A DNA stretch of 64,000 nt from Shimia ponticola (GTDB lineage: Bacteria > Pseudomonadota > Alphaproteobacteria > Rhodobacterales > Rhodobacteraceae), in the NCBI RefSeq assembly GCF_007995215.1, contig NZ_VCDK01000003.1:186001-250000 (forward strand), in the 5' to 3' direction. The notes beneath the pieces are model-generated. The model worked only from the letters and a program-made list of their open reading frames with translations. It did no database searches and was not told the origin of the DNA. Of the stretch, positions 55,251 through 64,000 are shown one piece after another (position 1 is the first letter of the stretch; every line of letters starts with the position of its first letter). The position numbers and the translations under genes were made by a program.

Positions 55251-56423
55251 ATGGGCGCACCGCGCACGGCCCAGACCTTTGCGCCACCGGTGATGGAGGC
55301 GCGCCGTTGGTTGCAAGGTATCGAGTTTTCCTCGGATCGCCCGCTGATCAATGTCAGCCAAGCGGCCCCGGTGGACCCGCCGCCTGCCCCGCTTCTCGAA
55401 GCGATGCAGCGCGCGCTCACCGAGGACGATACCCATCTTTATGGCCCGGTTTTGGGACTGCCAGCGCTACGCGCGGAAATCGCGGCGCAGTGGTCGGCGG
55501 CATATGGCGGTGCGGTCCGCGCCGATCAGGTCGGTATCACGTCGGGCTGCAATCAGGCGTTTTCGGCGGCTATCGCCACGCTTTGCGGCGAAGGCGACAA
55601 CGTCATTCTTCCGACTCCCTTCTACTTTAACCACAAGATGTGGCTCGATATGGCGGGCGTCGATTGCGTCCCGTTGGATGCCGGTGACAGTCTTCTGCCT
55701 GATCCGGCGGTTGCCGAGGCGTTGATCACGTCAGAGACCCGCGCCATCGCCCTTGTGACACCAAACAATCCGGGCGGTGTAGAGTATCCCGCGGAGCTCG
55801 TGCGTGCATTCTTTGATCTGTGCAGCAAGCATGGCATTTCACTCATCGTCGATGAGACCTACCGCGATTTCCATGCTGAACCTGGCGCGCCGCATGATCT
55901 TTTTACGCGCGACGGGTGGGATCGCACGCTGATTCAGCTTTACTCTTTCTCCAAGGCCTACCGCCTGACGGGGCATCGCGTGGGCGCCGTCGTAACCAGC
56001 GCGGCGCGACAGGCCGAGATTGAAAAGTTTCTGGACACGGTCAGCATCTGCCCCAATCAATTGGGCCAGAAAGCAGCACTTTGGGGGATGCAGAATCTCT
56101 CACAATGGCTGGCTGGCGAGCGTGACGAAATTCTCGACCGCCGCGCTGCCATCGCAGAAGAGTTTCCCAAGCTTGCAGATAACGGCTGGGAGCTATTGGG
56201 CGTCGGGGCATATTTCGCCTATGTCCGCCACCCGTTCGATTTGGCCAGTGATAAAATGGCGGAACGTCTGGTGTCCGAGGCAGGCGTTCTATTGCTTCCG
56301 GGAACCATGTTTCACCCGCCAGAGACACCGCGCGCAGCGTCTGAGCTTCGGATCGCCTTTGCAAACGTGGATCGCTCAGGCATTTCAACGCTTTTTGATC
56401 GCCTCGCGCAGTGGCATCCCTAA
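55251..56423 (+). CDS. Class I/II aminotransferase (PLP)
   Basis: 390 residues from the ATG at 55251, one base after the gpt stop. PLP Lys is in YSFSKAYRLTGHRVG, NPGG in VTPNNPGGVEYP, and the arginine in SELRIAFAN. Fold type I aminotransferase, probably acting on an amino acid; substrate class not decidable. Cytoplasmic. Confidence 0.9.
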   Translation: MGAPRTAQTFAPPVMEARRWLQGIEFSSDRPLINVSQAAPVDPPPAPLLEAMQRALTEDDTHLYGPVLGLPALRAEIAAQWSAAYGGAVRADQVGITSGCNQAFSAAIATLCGEGDNVILPTPFYFNHKMWLDMAGVDCVPLDAGDSLLPDPAVAEALITSETRAIALVTPNNPGGVEYPAELVRAFFDLCSKHGISLIVDETYRDFHAEPGAPHDLFTRDGWDRTLIQLYSFSKAYRLTGHRVGAVVTSAARQAEIEKFLDTVSICPNQLGQKAALWGMQNLSQWLAGERDEILDRRAAIAEEFPKLADNGWELLGVGAYFAYVRHPFDLASDKMAERLVSEAGVLLLPGTMFHPPETPRAASELRIAFANVDRSGISTLFDRLAQWHP

Positions 56424-56489
56424 GCCCGCTTGTGGCGCAATCCGCGCCGCGATATGCACGCATCTAAACATCTTGAGGGAGCGTAAGGC

Positions 56490-58337
56490 ATGGCCAAAAG
56501 CCTGAGAAAAAAAGCCGGTGACGTCGCAGTTTGGGTCATTCTGGGCCTGCTGATCGTCGGCCTCATGGGCTTTTCTGTCGGCAATTTCGGCAGCGCGCGT
56601 CAGGCGATTGGCTCGGCGGGCGACAAACCGATCTATGCACAGGCCTATTTCGACGCTTTACGCTCTGACATCCAGCAGTTCGAGAATGCGACGGGTCAGA
56701 ATATCAGCCTTGTCGAAGCACAATCGCTGGGCCTGCAGCAGGCGACCTTGCAGCGCGTCGTCACAGAACGCGCGCTTGAAAACGAGGCGGCAGAACTGGG
56801 GCTATCCATCGGGGACGAACAAATCCGCGAACAGGTCCTGTCATTTCCCGCGTTTCAGGGGCTGACCGGCGGCTTTGACCGTCAACGCTATGCCGACATT
56901 CTGGCCCGCAATAGCCAGACTGAGGAAACCTTTGAAACGCAATTGCGTGAATCTGGTGCGCGTGAATTGCTTCAAACCGCTGTTCTGGCGGGCATCACCG
57001 CGCCAGACACTTTCGTGTCTGCGGTTCTGGAATTTGCCACCGAAGAACGCGATTTCACGTGGGCACTGATGACACAGGCTGATCTGATCACGCCCCTGCC
57101 AGAGCCGACAGAAGACGACCTGCAAGCGCAGTATGAAAGCGACCCGGCGGCTTACACTTTGCCCGAGACCAAACGCATCAACTACGTCTGGCTGACGCCT
57201 GACATGATCCTCGACGATGTACAGGTAGACGAAACCGATCTGCAGGCGCTCTACGAAGAACGCCGCGCCGAGTTTAATCAACCTGAACGCCGCCTCGTCG
57301 AACGTCTGATCTTCGGCAATGCCGAACGCGCCGAGGAGGCACGCGCGCGAATCGACGCCGGCGGCAGCTTTGAAGACGAAGTCGAAACGCGCGGCCTGTC
57401 TCTCTCTGACGTGGATATGGGCGACGTCCTGCAATCCGATCTGGGCCCCGCAGGAGAGGCCGTTTTTGCTGCTGATGCCCCCTCTGTGGTTGGTCCTGTA
57501 AATACGTCGCTTGGCCCCGCGCTCTTTCGCGTGAATGCCGTCTTGGCGGCTCAAGAGGTTCCATTCGAAGAAGCGCGCGATGCGCTTCAGGACGAATTGG
57601 CGCTGGACCGCGCCCGCCGCATGATCGACGCGCAGGTAGACGAATATGAAAACGAACTCGCCGCTGGCGCCGAGATCGCAGAACTTGCGGACACGACAGA
57701 CCTGCGCGCAGGCACGATAGACTGGTTCCCGGGTGTGGACACCGACATTGCCGCCTATGACGCGTTTCAACAAGCTGCAGCAGCCGTGCGAGAGGGTGAC
57801 TTTGCAGAGATCGCCGCACTGGATGACGGCGGTATCTTTGCCATGGAACTGCAAGAGGTCATAGCTCCGCGCCTTCAACCACTTGAAGACGTACGCGAAG
57901 CGGTAACTGAGGATTGGCGCGCTGCCGCCACTGTGGCGGCTCTGTCCTCACTCGCAGACACACTCTCTCCGCAGATTGCAGCCGGTATGGATATGGCGAC
58001 GCTTGGCCTGACGGCATCGGTCGAAACCGAAATGCTCCGCAGCGGATTTGTGCCTGATACACCGCCCAATTTCCTCGAAACCGTCTTCTCGATGGATGTC
58101 GGTCAGGTGGAAACGGTGGCTTATGACGGGCGCGTTATCTTGGTGCGGCTTGATGCGGTCAACGAAACCTCGTCTGACGATCCCGACACAGCAGCCTTGG
58201 CCGGTCTGTTGGAACAGCAACTGTCACAAAGCTACGCCCAAGATCTGTATTCCGCCTTTAGCGCAGGCGTGGTGGGGCAGACGGACGTGTCGCTGAACCA
58301 GCAATTGATCAACGGCTTGCACGCCCAAATTCAGTAA
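56490..58337 (+). CDS. Membrane-anchored peptidyl-prolyl isomerase, PpiD/SurA-like
   Basis: 615 residues. One N-terminal span (VAVWVILGLLIVGLMGFSVG) leaves a large periplasmic body. SurA_N-like region about residues 40-190, followed by a parvulin (PPIase) region roughly 225-370 and a C-terminal helical part. The parvulin core is degenerate relative to E. coli SurA, as in PpiD. It helps fold exported and outer-membrane proteins at the Sec translocon. trpE follows 12 bases later. Confidence 0.87.
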   Translation: MAKSLRKKAGDVAVWVILGLLIVGLMGFSVGNFGSARQAIGSAGDKPIYAQAYFDALRSDIQQFENATGQNISLVEAQSLGLQQATLQRVVTERALENEAAELGLSIGDEQIREQVLSFPAFQGLTGGFDRQRYADILARNSQTEETFETQLRESGARELLQTAVLAGITAPDTFVSAVLEFATEERDFTWALMTQADLITPLPEPTEDDLQAQYESDPAAYTLPETKRINYVWLTPDMILDDVQVDETDLQALYEERRAEFNQPERRLVERLIFGNAERAEEARARIDAGGSFEDEVETRGLSLSDVDMGDVLQSDLGPAGEAVFAADAPSVVGPVNTSLGPALFRVNAVLAAQEVPFEEARDALQDELALDRARRMIDAQVDEYENELAAGAEIAELADTTDLRAGTIDWFPGVDTDIAAYDAFQQAAAAVREGDFAEIAALDDGGIFAMELQEVIAPRLQPLEDVREAVTEDWRAAATVAALSSLADTLSPQIAAGMDMATLGLTASVETEMLRSGFVPDTPPNFLETVFSMDVGQVETVAYDGRVILVRLDAVNETSSDDPDTAALAGLLEQQLSQSYAQDLYSAFSAGVVGQTDVSLNQQLINGLHAQIQ

Positions 58338-58349
58338 AGACCTCAGTTT

Positions 58350-59858
58350 ATGGCCCTTGTTCCCGCCTTTGACGCCTTTGCCGCCGCCTATGACGCAGGG
58401 CAAAACCAGGTCGTATATACCCGTTTGGCTGCCGATCTGGACACACCGGTTTCCGTGATGATGAAGCTCACGGGCGCGGAAAAGGACAGCTTTGTCCTCG
58501 AATCCGTCACCGGTGGCGAGGTGCGCGGGCGCTATTCCATCATCGGGATGAAGCCGGACCTGATCTGGCGCTGTCGCGGGACGTCCTGTGAACTGAACCG
58601 GCAGGCGCGCTATGACGACGACGCATTCGTGGCCGAGGGTACCGACCCCCTCACCTCCTTGCGCGCGTTGATCGCCGAAAGCCGGATCGACCTGCCAGCT
58701 GACCTACCGTCTGCGGCCGCGGGCCTCTTTGGTTATCTGGGCTACGACATGATCCGACTGGTCGAGCACCTGCCAAATGTGAATCCCGATCCGCTGGGCC
58801 TGCCTGACGCTGTGATGACACGCCCTACGATCATTGCGGTACTTGATGGGGTCAAAGGTGACGTCATCATCGTTTCGCCTGCCTATGCCAATTCCGGGCT
58901 CTCCGCCAAAGCCGCTTATGCGCAGGCGGCAGAGCGTGTCATGGACGCCGCCCGCACACTTGAACGCCCCGTCCCACTGACATCGCGCGAGATGAGCGGC
59001 GGCGAAACCGTTGGCGAGCCCAAGTCGAACTTTACCAAAACGGGCTATCTGGCCGCCGTGGAAAAAGCCAAGGACTACATCAAGGCTGGCGATATCTTTC
59101 AGGTCGTACCCGCCCAACGCTGGGCGCAGGATTTCCGCGAACCGCCATTTTCGCTGTATCGCTCCATGCGGCGGACGAACCCCTCGCCTTTCATGTTCTT
59201 TTTCAACATGGGCGGGTTTCAGATTGTTGGGGCCAGCCCTGAAATCCTCGTGCGATTGATGGATAATGAGGTCACGATCCGCCCCATCGCAGGCACACGC
59301 CATCGCGGCGCGACACCCGCCGAGGACAAGGCGCTCGAAGAGGATCTGTTGGCAGACCCAAAGGAACTGGCAGAACACCTGATGCTGCTTGACCTTGGCC
59401 GCAACGATGTAGGGCGTGTGGCCAAGATCGGCACGGTGCGCCCGACCGAGAAATTCGTGATCGAACGCTACAGCCACGTTATGCACATCACGTCGAACGT
59501 GGTGGGTGAACTGGCAGAAGATCAAGACGCTTTGTCAGCATTGCTTGCTGGCTTGCCGGCCGGAACTCTTTCAGGTGCACCCAAGGTTCGGGCGATGGAA
59601 ATCATCGACGAGTTGGAACCGGAAAAACGCGGCATCTATGGCGGCGGGTGCGGGTATTTCAGCGCCAATGGTGAAATGGACATCTGCATCGCGCTCCGCA
59701 CGGCAATCGTCAAAGACGGAACCCTGTATTCGCAGGCCGGCGGCGGTGTGGTATACGACAGCGACCCAGAGGCCGAATTCCAGGAAACCGTGAACAAGGC
59801 CAAATCTGTGTGGACGGCAGCCAAGGATGCGGCGCGCTTTACCAGCGGCAACGCCTAG
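58350..59858 (+). CDS. trpE: Anthranilate synthase component I
   Basis: 502 residues. The Trp feedback site is seen as VLESVTGGEVRGRYSIIG, and the catalytic core as PSPFMFFFNM, IRPIAGTRHRG, LDLGRNDVGRV, GTLSGAPKVRAM and YGGGCGYFS. It makes anthranilate from chorismate with TrpG glutaminase. Its neighbour ppiD precedes it; trpG and trpD are not in the window. The stop overlaps the convergent gene stop in one CTAG. Confidence 0.97.
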   Translation: MALVPAFDAFAAAYDAGQNQVVYTRLAADLDTPVSVMMKLTGAEKDSFVLESVTGGEVRGRYSIIGMKPDLIWRCRGTSCELNRQARYDDDAFVAEGTDPLTSLRALIAESRIDLPADLPSAAAGLFGYLGYDMIRLVEHLPNVNPDPLGLPDAVMTRPTIIAVLDGVKGDVIIVSPAYANSGLSAKAAYAQAAERVMDAARTLERPVPLTSREMSGGETVGEPKSNFTKTGYLAAVEKAKDYIKAGDIFQVVPAQRWAQDFREPPFSLYRSMRRTNPSPFMFFFNMGGFQIVGASPEILVRLMDNEVTIRPIAGTRHRGATPAEDKALEEDLLADPKELAEHLMLLDLGRNDVGRVAKIGTVRPTEKFVIERYSHVMHITSNVVGELAEDQDALSALLAGLPAGTLSGAPKVRAMEIIDELEPEKRGIYGGGCGYFSANGEMDICIALRTAIVKDGTLYSQAGGGVVYDSDPEAEFQETVNKAKSVWTAAKDAARFTSGNA

Positions 59859-61444
59859 CGGCTGATCACGTCGTAGATCTGGAACCGCCCGACCTGTGCC
59901 GACAGCCTCAGCGGCGCGGTGGCAACGAGCGCGGCGGGCAACGGCTCCATCGCCAAAACCTTGTTGAACTTGGTGTCCCAACCCTGCGTGTAGGGTTCCT
60001 TGCGGCAGGTACGCGATCCCGGCTCTGGTGGCGCGGACTGAAAGATCGCGCAGGCGGGGTTTGCGTGCATGGTTGGCGTTGCGTGGTCGGCCCATTCCAG
60101 GCGCAGCTGCACGGCATGAACCCCCTGGAACAAGGTCGGCATAAATGCCTTTTGCGTGGCCGTTGCATAGCCTTGGACGTGCCACAGCCGTTCGTCGTTG
60201 AAACGCCCCGGCGCGCGCACCGGCAGCACACGATCCCCCGGCTCGACCGTTTCAGACATCACCGCCATAAGATCGCGCATTTCTTGGTCGTGCATCTGGA
60301 ACCAATCGTTGATCTGGGCACTGCGCAAACCTGTTGCGCCCAGCACAGCCGCAGCCAGCAAAACAGCGCGCCCAAATGCCATCTCGGGCCATCGGGTCGC
60401 GGCAATCGCAATCAGAATCATGACAAAAACAAAGCGGACGTCGACCATCGCAACGCCGCTCAGCCAAACCGGTGCTGCCAGCGCGACGACCACCATCACC
60501 GCAACAGGCCCCCACATGACCCGCGCCATGGTCAGCCCAATACGTGGAAGCACAGCGGTCGCCAGAGCCGCATAGAGCGCCAGCGTTATCAACACGGCAT
60601 GGGCATTCATCGGTCCGACATCATCATCTGCCAGCGCGAAGATCGGCGTCAAAAACCGGTTCAAACGATCCTGCAGCGTGCCAAAGTCGGTATAGCTGCC
60701 TGCCGGGCTGGCGGGCCCGGTTAATATTCCATAGGCCAACCACAGCACCGGCAAAACAAAAGGCATTCCCATGATGGCACCGCGCGCCAGAGCTGCCCAT
60801 GTGCGGTCCTCTGCCAGCTTCTGAAGCTCGCGCCCAAAGGCCAACGCCCCAAGGACGCCAAAGGCGAAGAAATGCATCAGGAAAAGAACCGGCGCGATGG
60901 TGGCAAACACCAATGCCCTCAGCCAAAGCGCGCGCGTTTCTAAGCGCAGATAGAGCGCGAATGCATAGATCGCGAAGGGCAGCGTGAAACTATAGTTCTG
61001 AAATCCGAACAGGAACGTGCAGTTATAAACCATCAGTCCGGCAGCCAGAGACCATGCCGTCCACCGTCCATGCACGACCCGCGCCAGAACAAGTGTGCTC
61101 AGTAACAGATTGGCCGCCGAAAAGCTCATCACCCAGTAGGAAAAAGCAACCGCATCTCCGGGATACCCCAGCAAGCGCCAGAGCAGATCAGCTGCGGAAT
61201 TCGGGACGAGAACAAATTGCGTGGTGTAATACTCGGTCAACGGCCCACCGGCTGCCACATCGGCCATAATTGTGTGCCGCGCCATGTGGTTCGGAAGGTC
61301 GGTCAGCGGCAGGTACTGCGCCCCCAGCAATGGATAAAGCAGCAAACACAGGATCACCGCCACGCCAAGAGCGACCCACGAAGCATCTGACAAGCGCGCG
61401 CGCAGATCGGCGGCCGGGGAAGCGATGTCTGACGCCGTCGACAT
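59855..61444 (-). CDS. Multi-span membrane protein, glycosyltransferase-like
   Basis: 529 residues with about ten to twelve predicted spans in the N-terminal 400 residues, then a periplasmic C-terminal domain. Starts LPLTDLPNHMAR, resembling GT-C/ArnT-like polyprenyl-sugar enzymes (a DxD-type LTDLPNH), but no clear family match. Lies three bases after the GT2 stop, so it is likely the third gene of a glycan-lipid operon. Function unproven. Confidence 0.7.
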   Translation of the reverse strand: MSTASDIASPAADLRARLSDASWVALGVAVILCLLLYPLLGAQYLPLTDLPNHMARHTIMADVAAGGPLTEYYTTQFVLVPNSAADLLWRLLGYPGDAVAFSYWVMSFSAANLLLSTLVLARVVHGRWTAWSLAAGLMVYNCTFLFGFQNYSFTLPFAIYAFALYLRLETRALWLRALVFATIAPVLFLMHFFAFGVLGALAFGRELQKLAEDRTWAALARGAIMGMPFVLPVLWLAYGILTGPASPAGSYTDFGTLQDRLNRFLTPIFALADDDVGPMNAHAVLITLALYAALATAVLPRIGLTMARVMWGPVAVMVVVALAAPVWLSGVAMVDVRFVFVMILIAIAATRWPEMAFGRAVLLAAAVLGATGLRSAQINDWFQMHDQEMRDLMAVMSETVEPGDRVLPVRAPGRFNDERLWHVQGYATATQKAFMPTLFQGVHAVQLRLEWADHATPTMHANPACAIFQSAPPEPGSRTCRKEPYTQGWDTKFNKVLAMEPLPAALVATAPLRLSAQVGRFQIYDVISR

Positions 61445-61447
61445 GCC

Positions 61448-62437
61448 CTACTCCGCTGCCACGCGCAGCGGCGCGCGGTCAGCCTGGGCCTTGGACGGGC
61501 GCGCGATTTCATCGACGATGAACCGTGGCCGCGCCTTGGTCTCCATGTAAATCTTGCCGATATACTCTCCGATAACACCCAGCGCGATCATGTGGACGCC
61601 GCCCAAGATGTAGATCGGCAGCACGATTGATGTCCAACCGGGCACAGTGGCCCCCATGCTCCACGCAGCCAGCGAATAGAGCGCGTAGCACATCGAAAGT
61701 GCCGCAACGAGGAAGCCAAGGATTGCGATCATGCGCAACGGCTTGATCGAAAAGGACGTGATCCCTTCTGCGGCCAGCGCCAGCATCTTGCCAAGCGGGT
61801 ATTTGCTTTCGCCCGCGACACGCTCCGCCCGGTCATAGGTGACGGTTGCTGTCTGAAACCCGATCTGGCGGACAAGCCCGCGCAGGAACAAGTTCCGTTC
61901 CTGAAAGCTATCAAGCGCGGCGATGGCCTTGGCACTCATTAGACGGAAATCAGCATGATCCGGAATGATATCGACGCCCATCAATTGCAGGACCCGGTAA
62001 TATCCGCGCGCTGTCAGGCGTTTGAACGCCGTGTCGGTATCACGCGCCGCGCGCACACCAAAGACGATCTCGGCCCCATCACGATAGGCATCCAGCATCT
62101 GTTCGACGACCGTTGGGTCATCCTGCAAATCGGCATCCATGGATATGGTGACATCGGCATCTGCATTCAGCAGCCCCGCAAGCAACGCCGCCTGATGGCC
62201 TTGGTTCTTGCTCAGCCGCAGGCCTGTGGCCCCATGTGTTTTGCGAGCCGCTTCGATTATCTCCCATGTCCGATCGCGTGATCCGTCATCGACCAGCAAG
62301 ATTTCGGCGGGCGCTGCGATGCGTCCAGAGTCCAGCAAGCTGTCCGACATCGACCGCAGCGTATCCAACAACGCCGGCAGGGCCTCTTCCTCATTGTAGC
62401 ACGGGATGACAAAACTCAGGGTCGGAGCCGATTTCAT
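61448..62437 (-). CDS. GT2 polyprenol-phosphate glycosyltransferase
   Basis: 329 residues from the ATG at 62437, overlapping the GtrA stop by four bases (ATGA). N-terminal GT-A domain (SFVIPCYNEEEALP, SMDADLQDDP with DxD) and two C-terminal spans (about 235-290). This is the GtrB/DPM1 layout: transfers a sugar to undecaprenyl phosphate on the cytoplasmic side. Working partner of the GtrA-like gene. Confidence 0.92.
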   Translation of the reverse strand: MKSAPTLSFVIPCYNEEEALPALLDTLRSMSDSLLDSGRIAAPAEILLVDDGSRDRTWEIIEAARKTHGATGLRLSKNQGHQAALLAGLLNADADVTISMDADLQDDPTVVEQMLDAYRDGAEIVFGVRAARDTDTAFKRLTARGYYRVLQLMGVDIIPDHADFRLMSAKAIAALDSFQERNLFLRGLVRQIGFQTATVTYDRAERVAGESKYPLGKMLALAAEGITSFSIKPLRMIAILGFLVAALSMCYALYSLAAWSMGATVPGWTSIVLPIYILGGVHMIALGVIGEYIGKIYMETKARPRFIVDEIARPSKAQADRAPLRVAAE

Positions 62438-62835
62438 GTGAACACCATCCATTTCATCCCGACAAAGAGCATCGCAGAATAGGTCACCGCACCGATGGCC
62501 TGCGCCACCGGATAGGCCAGCCCAAACTGCGCGCCGCCGACGGCGACGGCCAGATTTGCAAGGAATGCCAAAGCCACGAGACAGACAAATCCCAAGGCCG
62601 CGCGGCGAACCGCGCCTTGGTGGCGAAAGGTCCAGCGTTTGTTCAGGGCAAAGGAAACTGCCCATCCTATGCCGTAGCCCACGCAGTTGGCCAAAACGAT
62701 GCTCGCATCCAACCCGTAAACGCAAATCAGGATCAGCCCATAACCAAGCCCGGTATTCACCACACCGGTCACGCCATAGCGCCAAAGCTGCCCCCAAAGG
62801 CTGCGATCTGGATATGTTGGCTGAGCTGCGCTCAA
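62434..62835 (-). CDS. GtrA-family membrane protein
   Basis: 133 residues from a TTG at 62835 with GGTGGGA upstream; a TTG at 62895 gives a form 20 residues longer. Four spans and the GtrA signature (YGVTGVVNTGLGYGLI, ALNKRWTFR). It is the presumed flippase or partner for polyprenyl-linked sugars. Between the deacetylase and GT2 genes in one operon. Confidence 0.87.
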   Translation of the reverse strand: MSAAQPTYPDRSLWGQLWRYGVTGVVNTGLGYGLILICVYGLDASIVLANCVGYGIGWAVSFALNKRWTFRHQGAVRRAALGFVCLVALAFLANLAVAVGGAQFGLAYPVAQAIGAVTYSAMLFVGMKWMVFT

Positions 62836-62923
62836 GGTCCCACCCGTTTGCCTGTTTCCAATTTGGGAACAGTCAATCACCGGAATGCGGCACAATCTTG
62901 GCCGGTTTGCGCCGTTTCAGCGC

Positions 62924-64000
62924 TTATTGAGCCTCTGTCTCCAGAAGGACAGCCGAAGCAGGCGCAAGGTTCACGCGCTGCGCGCGGTCCTGCTGAGACC
63001 AGATCAACAAGGCAGAGATCGTGTCAGCGCGCAGTCGCGCGAGCAGGATCACCTGCCCCTCCTGCCCGGCCCGAAACGCGGCCTGATCCAGGAACCGGGT
63101 GATCACGCGCGCGTCCTGACCGCTGCTGTCCAAGTCACGAAAGACGGTGCCGGTCGGCACGCCTGCGCGGCGCGCCGTCTGAGCGGTTGAATTCAGACCT
63201 TGTTCAAACGTGACAAGCCCGTGGCCCGTCTCTGCAAGGATGTCAGCAACCTGAGCCACAACCCGGCGGTCGCCGCCAAACCCATTCAACGATCCGTCCA
63301 GAACGGTCGCCGCCGCAGGCACCGATTGCAGGTAGGTCTGAAAGGCTGTTTCCACATCCGCCGGGGCCGCCCCCGCCGGAAGATCGGCAATTAGCGCTAC
63401 TTCATGACCTGCGGCACGATAGGCCTGCATGGCCTGCAGTGCATCCGCCCGTCCGGCGGGCAAAGCAAATGTCAACGGCCCCTCAAAGCCTTGCAGGGCT
63501 GGCAATGCTGCGGCGTCGGCATTTTCATCAATCAAGATGATCGACACCAAAGGGCGGTCATCAAGCCCACCCCAACGGTCGGTCACAGCATTGGTGTCAA
63601 TTGCTCGCGCAACCGGATTGGTTTCGGCGGTATCTCCGATGGACGGCAAACGATTGGTAGTGACGTTCGTGGCACGATCACCAAACCCACCGGCACTGGC
63701 TTGAGGCCGCGGGGCGTCATCCAGTGGATCCGCATCAGTCTCTGCCGTGTCCTCGGTGGTTGCCTCTGGTTCAGGCTCCGCAGTCACGACGGGTTCCGCA
63801 TCATCCTCTTGCACAGAAGTGTCGGTGGCGTCGCTTTCCTGCGCCTGATCCTTATCGCCGGAAGGCGTGTCAGATGGCACCGGCGTTTGAGAAGCCTGCT
63901 CTTGTGACACGTCACTGGAAGGTGTGGTTTCAGGCGAAACCTCTGGCGCTGCCTGCGGTTCCGCTGTCGGCAGGGATGTTGCTTCCTCGGTCGACACCTC
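62924..64000 (-). CDS. Divergent polysaccharide deacetylase family protein (partial)
   Basis: Runs past the right window edge; about 357 residues visible. N-terminal part is an Asp/Glu/Thr/Pro-rich low-complexity region (about 110 residues here), followed by the YibQ/DUF610 divergent polysaccharide-deacetylase domain (PLVSIILIDENADAAAL, FALPAGRADALQAM, ATVLDGSLNGFGGDRR). The low-complexity part suggests a periplasmic linker. Enzyme activity uncertain as metal residues are divergent. First gene seen of the minus-strand glycan block. Confidence 0.85.
   Translation of the reverse strand, partial: EVSTEEATSLPTAEPQAAPEVSPETTPSSDVSQEQASQTPVPSDTPSGDKDQAQESDATDTSVQEDDAEPVVTAEPEPEATTEDTAETDADPLDDAPRPQASAGGFGDRATNVTTNRLPSIGDTAETNPVARAIDTNAVTDRWGGLDDRPLVSIILIDENADAAALPALQGFEGPLTFALPAGRADALQAMQAYRAAGHEVALIADLPAGAAPADVETAFQTYLQSVPAAATVLDGSLNGFGGDRRVVAQVADILAETGHGLVTFEQGLNSTAQTARRAGVPTGTVFRDLDSSGQDARVITRFLDQAAFRAGQEGQVILLARLRADTISALLIWSQQDRAQRVNLAPASAVLLETEAQ

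Overview
The window is a chromosomal stretch of an alphaproteobacterium, almost certainly a member of the Rhodobacteraceae (Roseobacter group). This rests on an IscR-like regulator lacking the three usual cluster cysteines, heading a long suf operon; a monomeric NADP isocitrate dehydrogenase; a class II (B12) ribonucleotide reductase as the RNR present; a Gly-rich SSB; and the aroB-aroK / xerD / CorC-like neighbourhood. Genus cannot be fixed from sequence alone. Most of the window is ordinary, densely packed core genome. No transposase, integrase of a mobile element, CRISPR array or rRNA was seen; two tRNA genes are present.

Layout. 1-5.3 kb: end of a peptide ABC transporter ATPase, small envelope proteins, a lytic transglycosylase, ssb, an alpha/beta-hydrolase lipoprotein and aroB-aroK. 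5.5-12.2 kb: a small membrane protein, a secreted unknown, xerD, a CorC/HlyC protein, a HerA-like ATPase, a gene-free region with two tandem terminators (candidate small RNAs) and an IalB-family protein. 12.3-17.4 kb: an envelope block in which an LD-transpeptidase, an LpxD-like acyltransferase, an acyl carrier protein and a ketoacyl synthase read as one operon, with a MepK-like LD-endopeptidase divergent from it. 17.6-21.5 kb: a large animal-type haem peroxidase with RTX repeats, and an orphan iron-binding protein.

22.1-29.2 kb holds a sensory island: a bacteriophytochrome with a fused receiver, a CheB-CheR-PAS-HWE kinase fusion and two single-domain receivers, flanked by gene-poor DNA. 30.2-40.1 kb: tRNA-Arg and the iscR-suf operon (two cysteine desulfurases, SufB, SufC, SufD, plus a methyltransferase, a YbjQ protein and several small membrane proteins). 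A perfect TTTAGAA-N3-TTCTAAA iron-control palindrome overlaps the -10 of a good promoter upstream of iscR. 40.2-46.6 kb: a hydrolase, a tandem HD-domain protein, icd, small transporters and a TPMT-type methyltransferase. 46.8-50.4 kb: nrdJ with candidate regulatory palindromes upstream. 50.8-59.9 kb: a lipoprotein, tRNA-Pro, DUF192, a double cold-shock protein, pdxH, fabI, a LysE exporter, gpt, an aminotransferase, ppiD and trpE. 59.9-64 kb: a minus-strand polyprenyl-glycan block (membrane protein, GT2, GtrA, divergent polysaccharide deacetylase cut by the window end).

The most unusual points are the LpxD-ACP-ketoacyl synthase module co-transcribed with an LD-transpeptidase, the peroxidase-RTX protein with a second kind of repeat, the phytochrome/CheBR signalling island, and the iron-control architecture of the suf operon. 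No wholly unprecedented system could be demonstrated from sequence alone.
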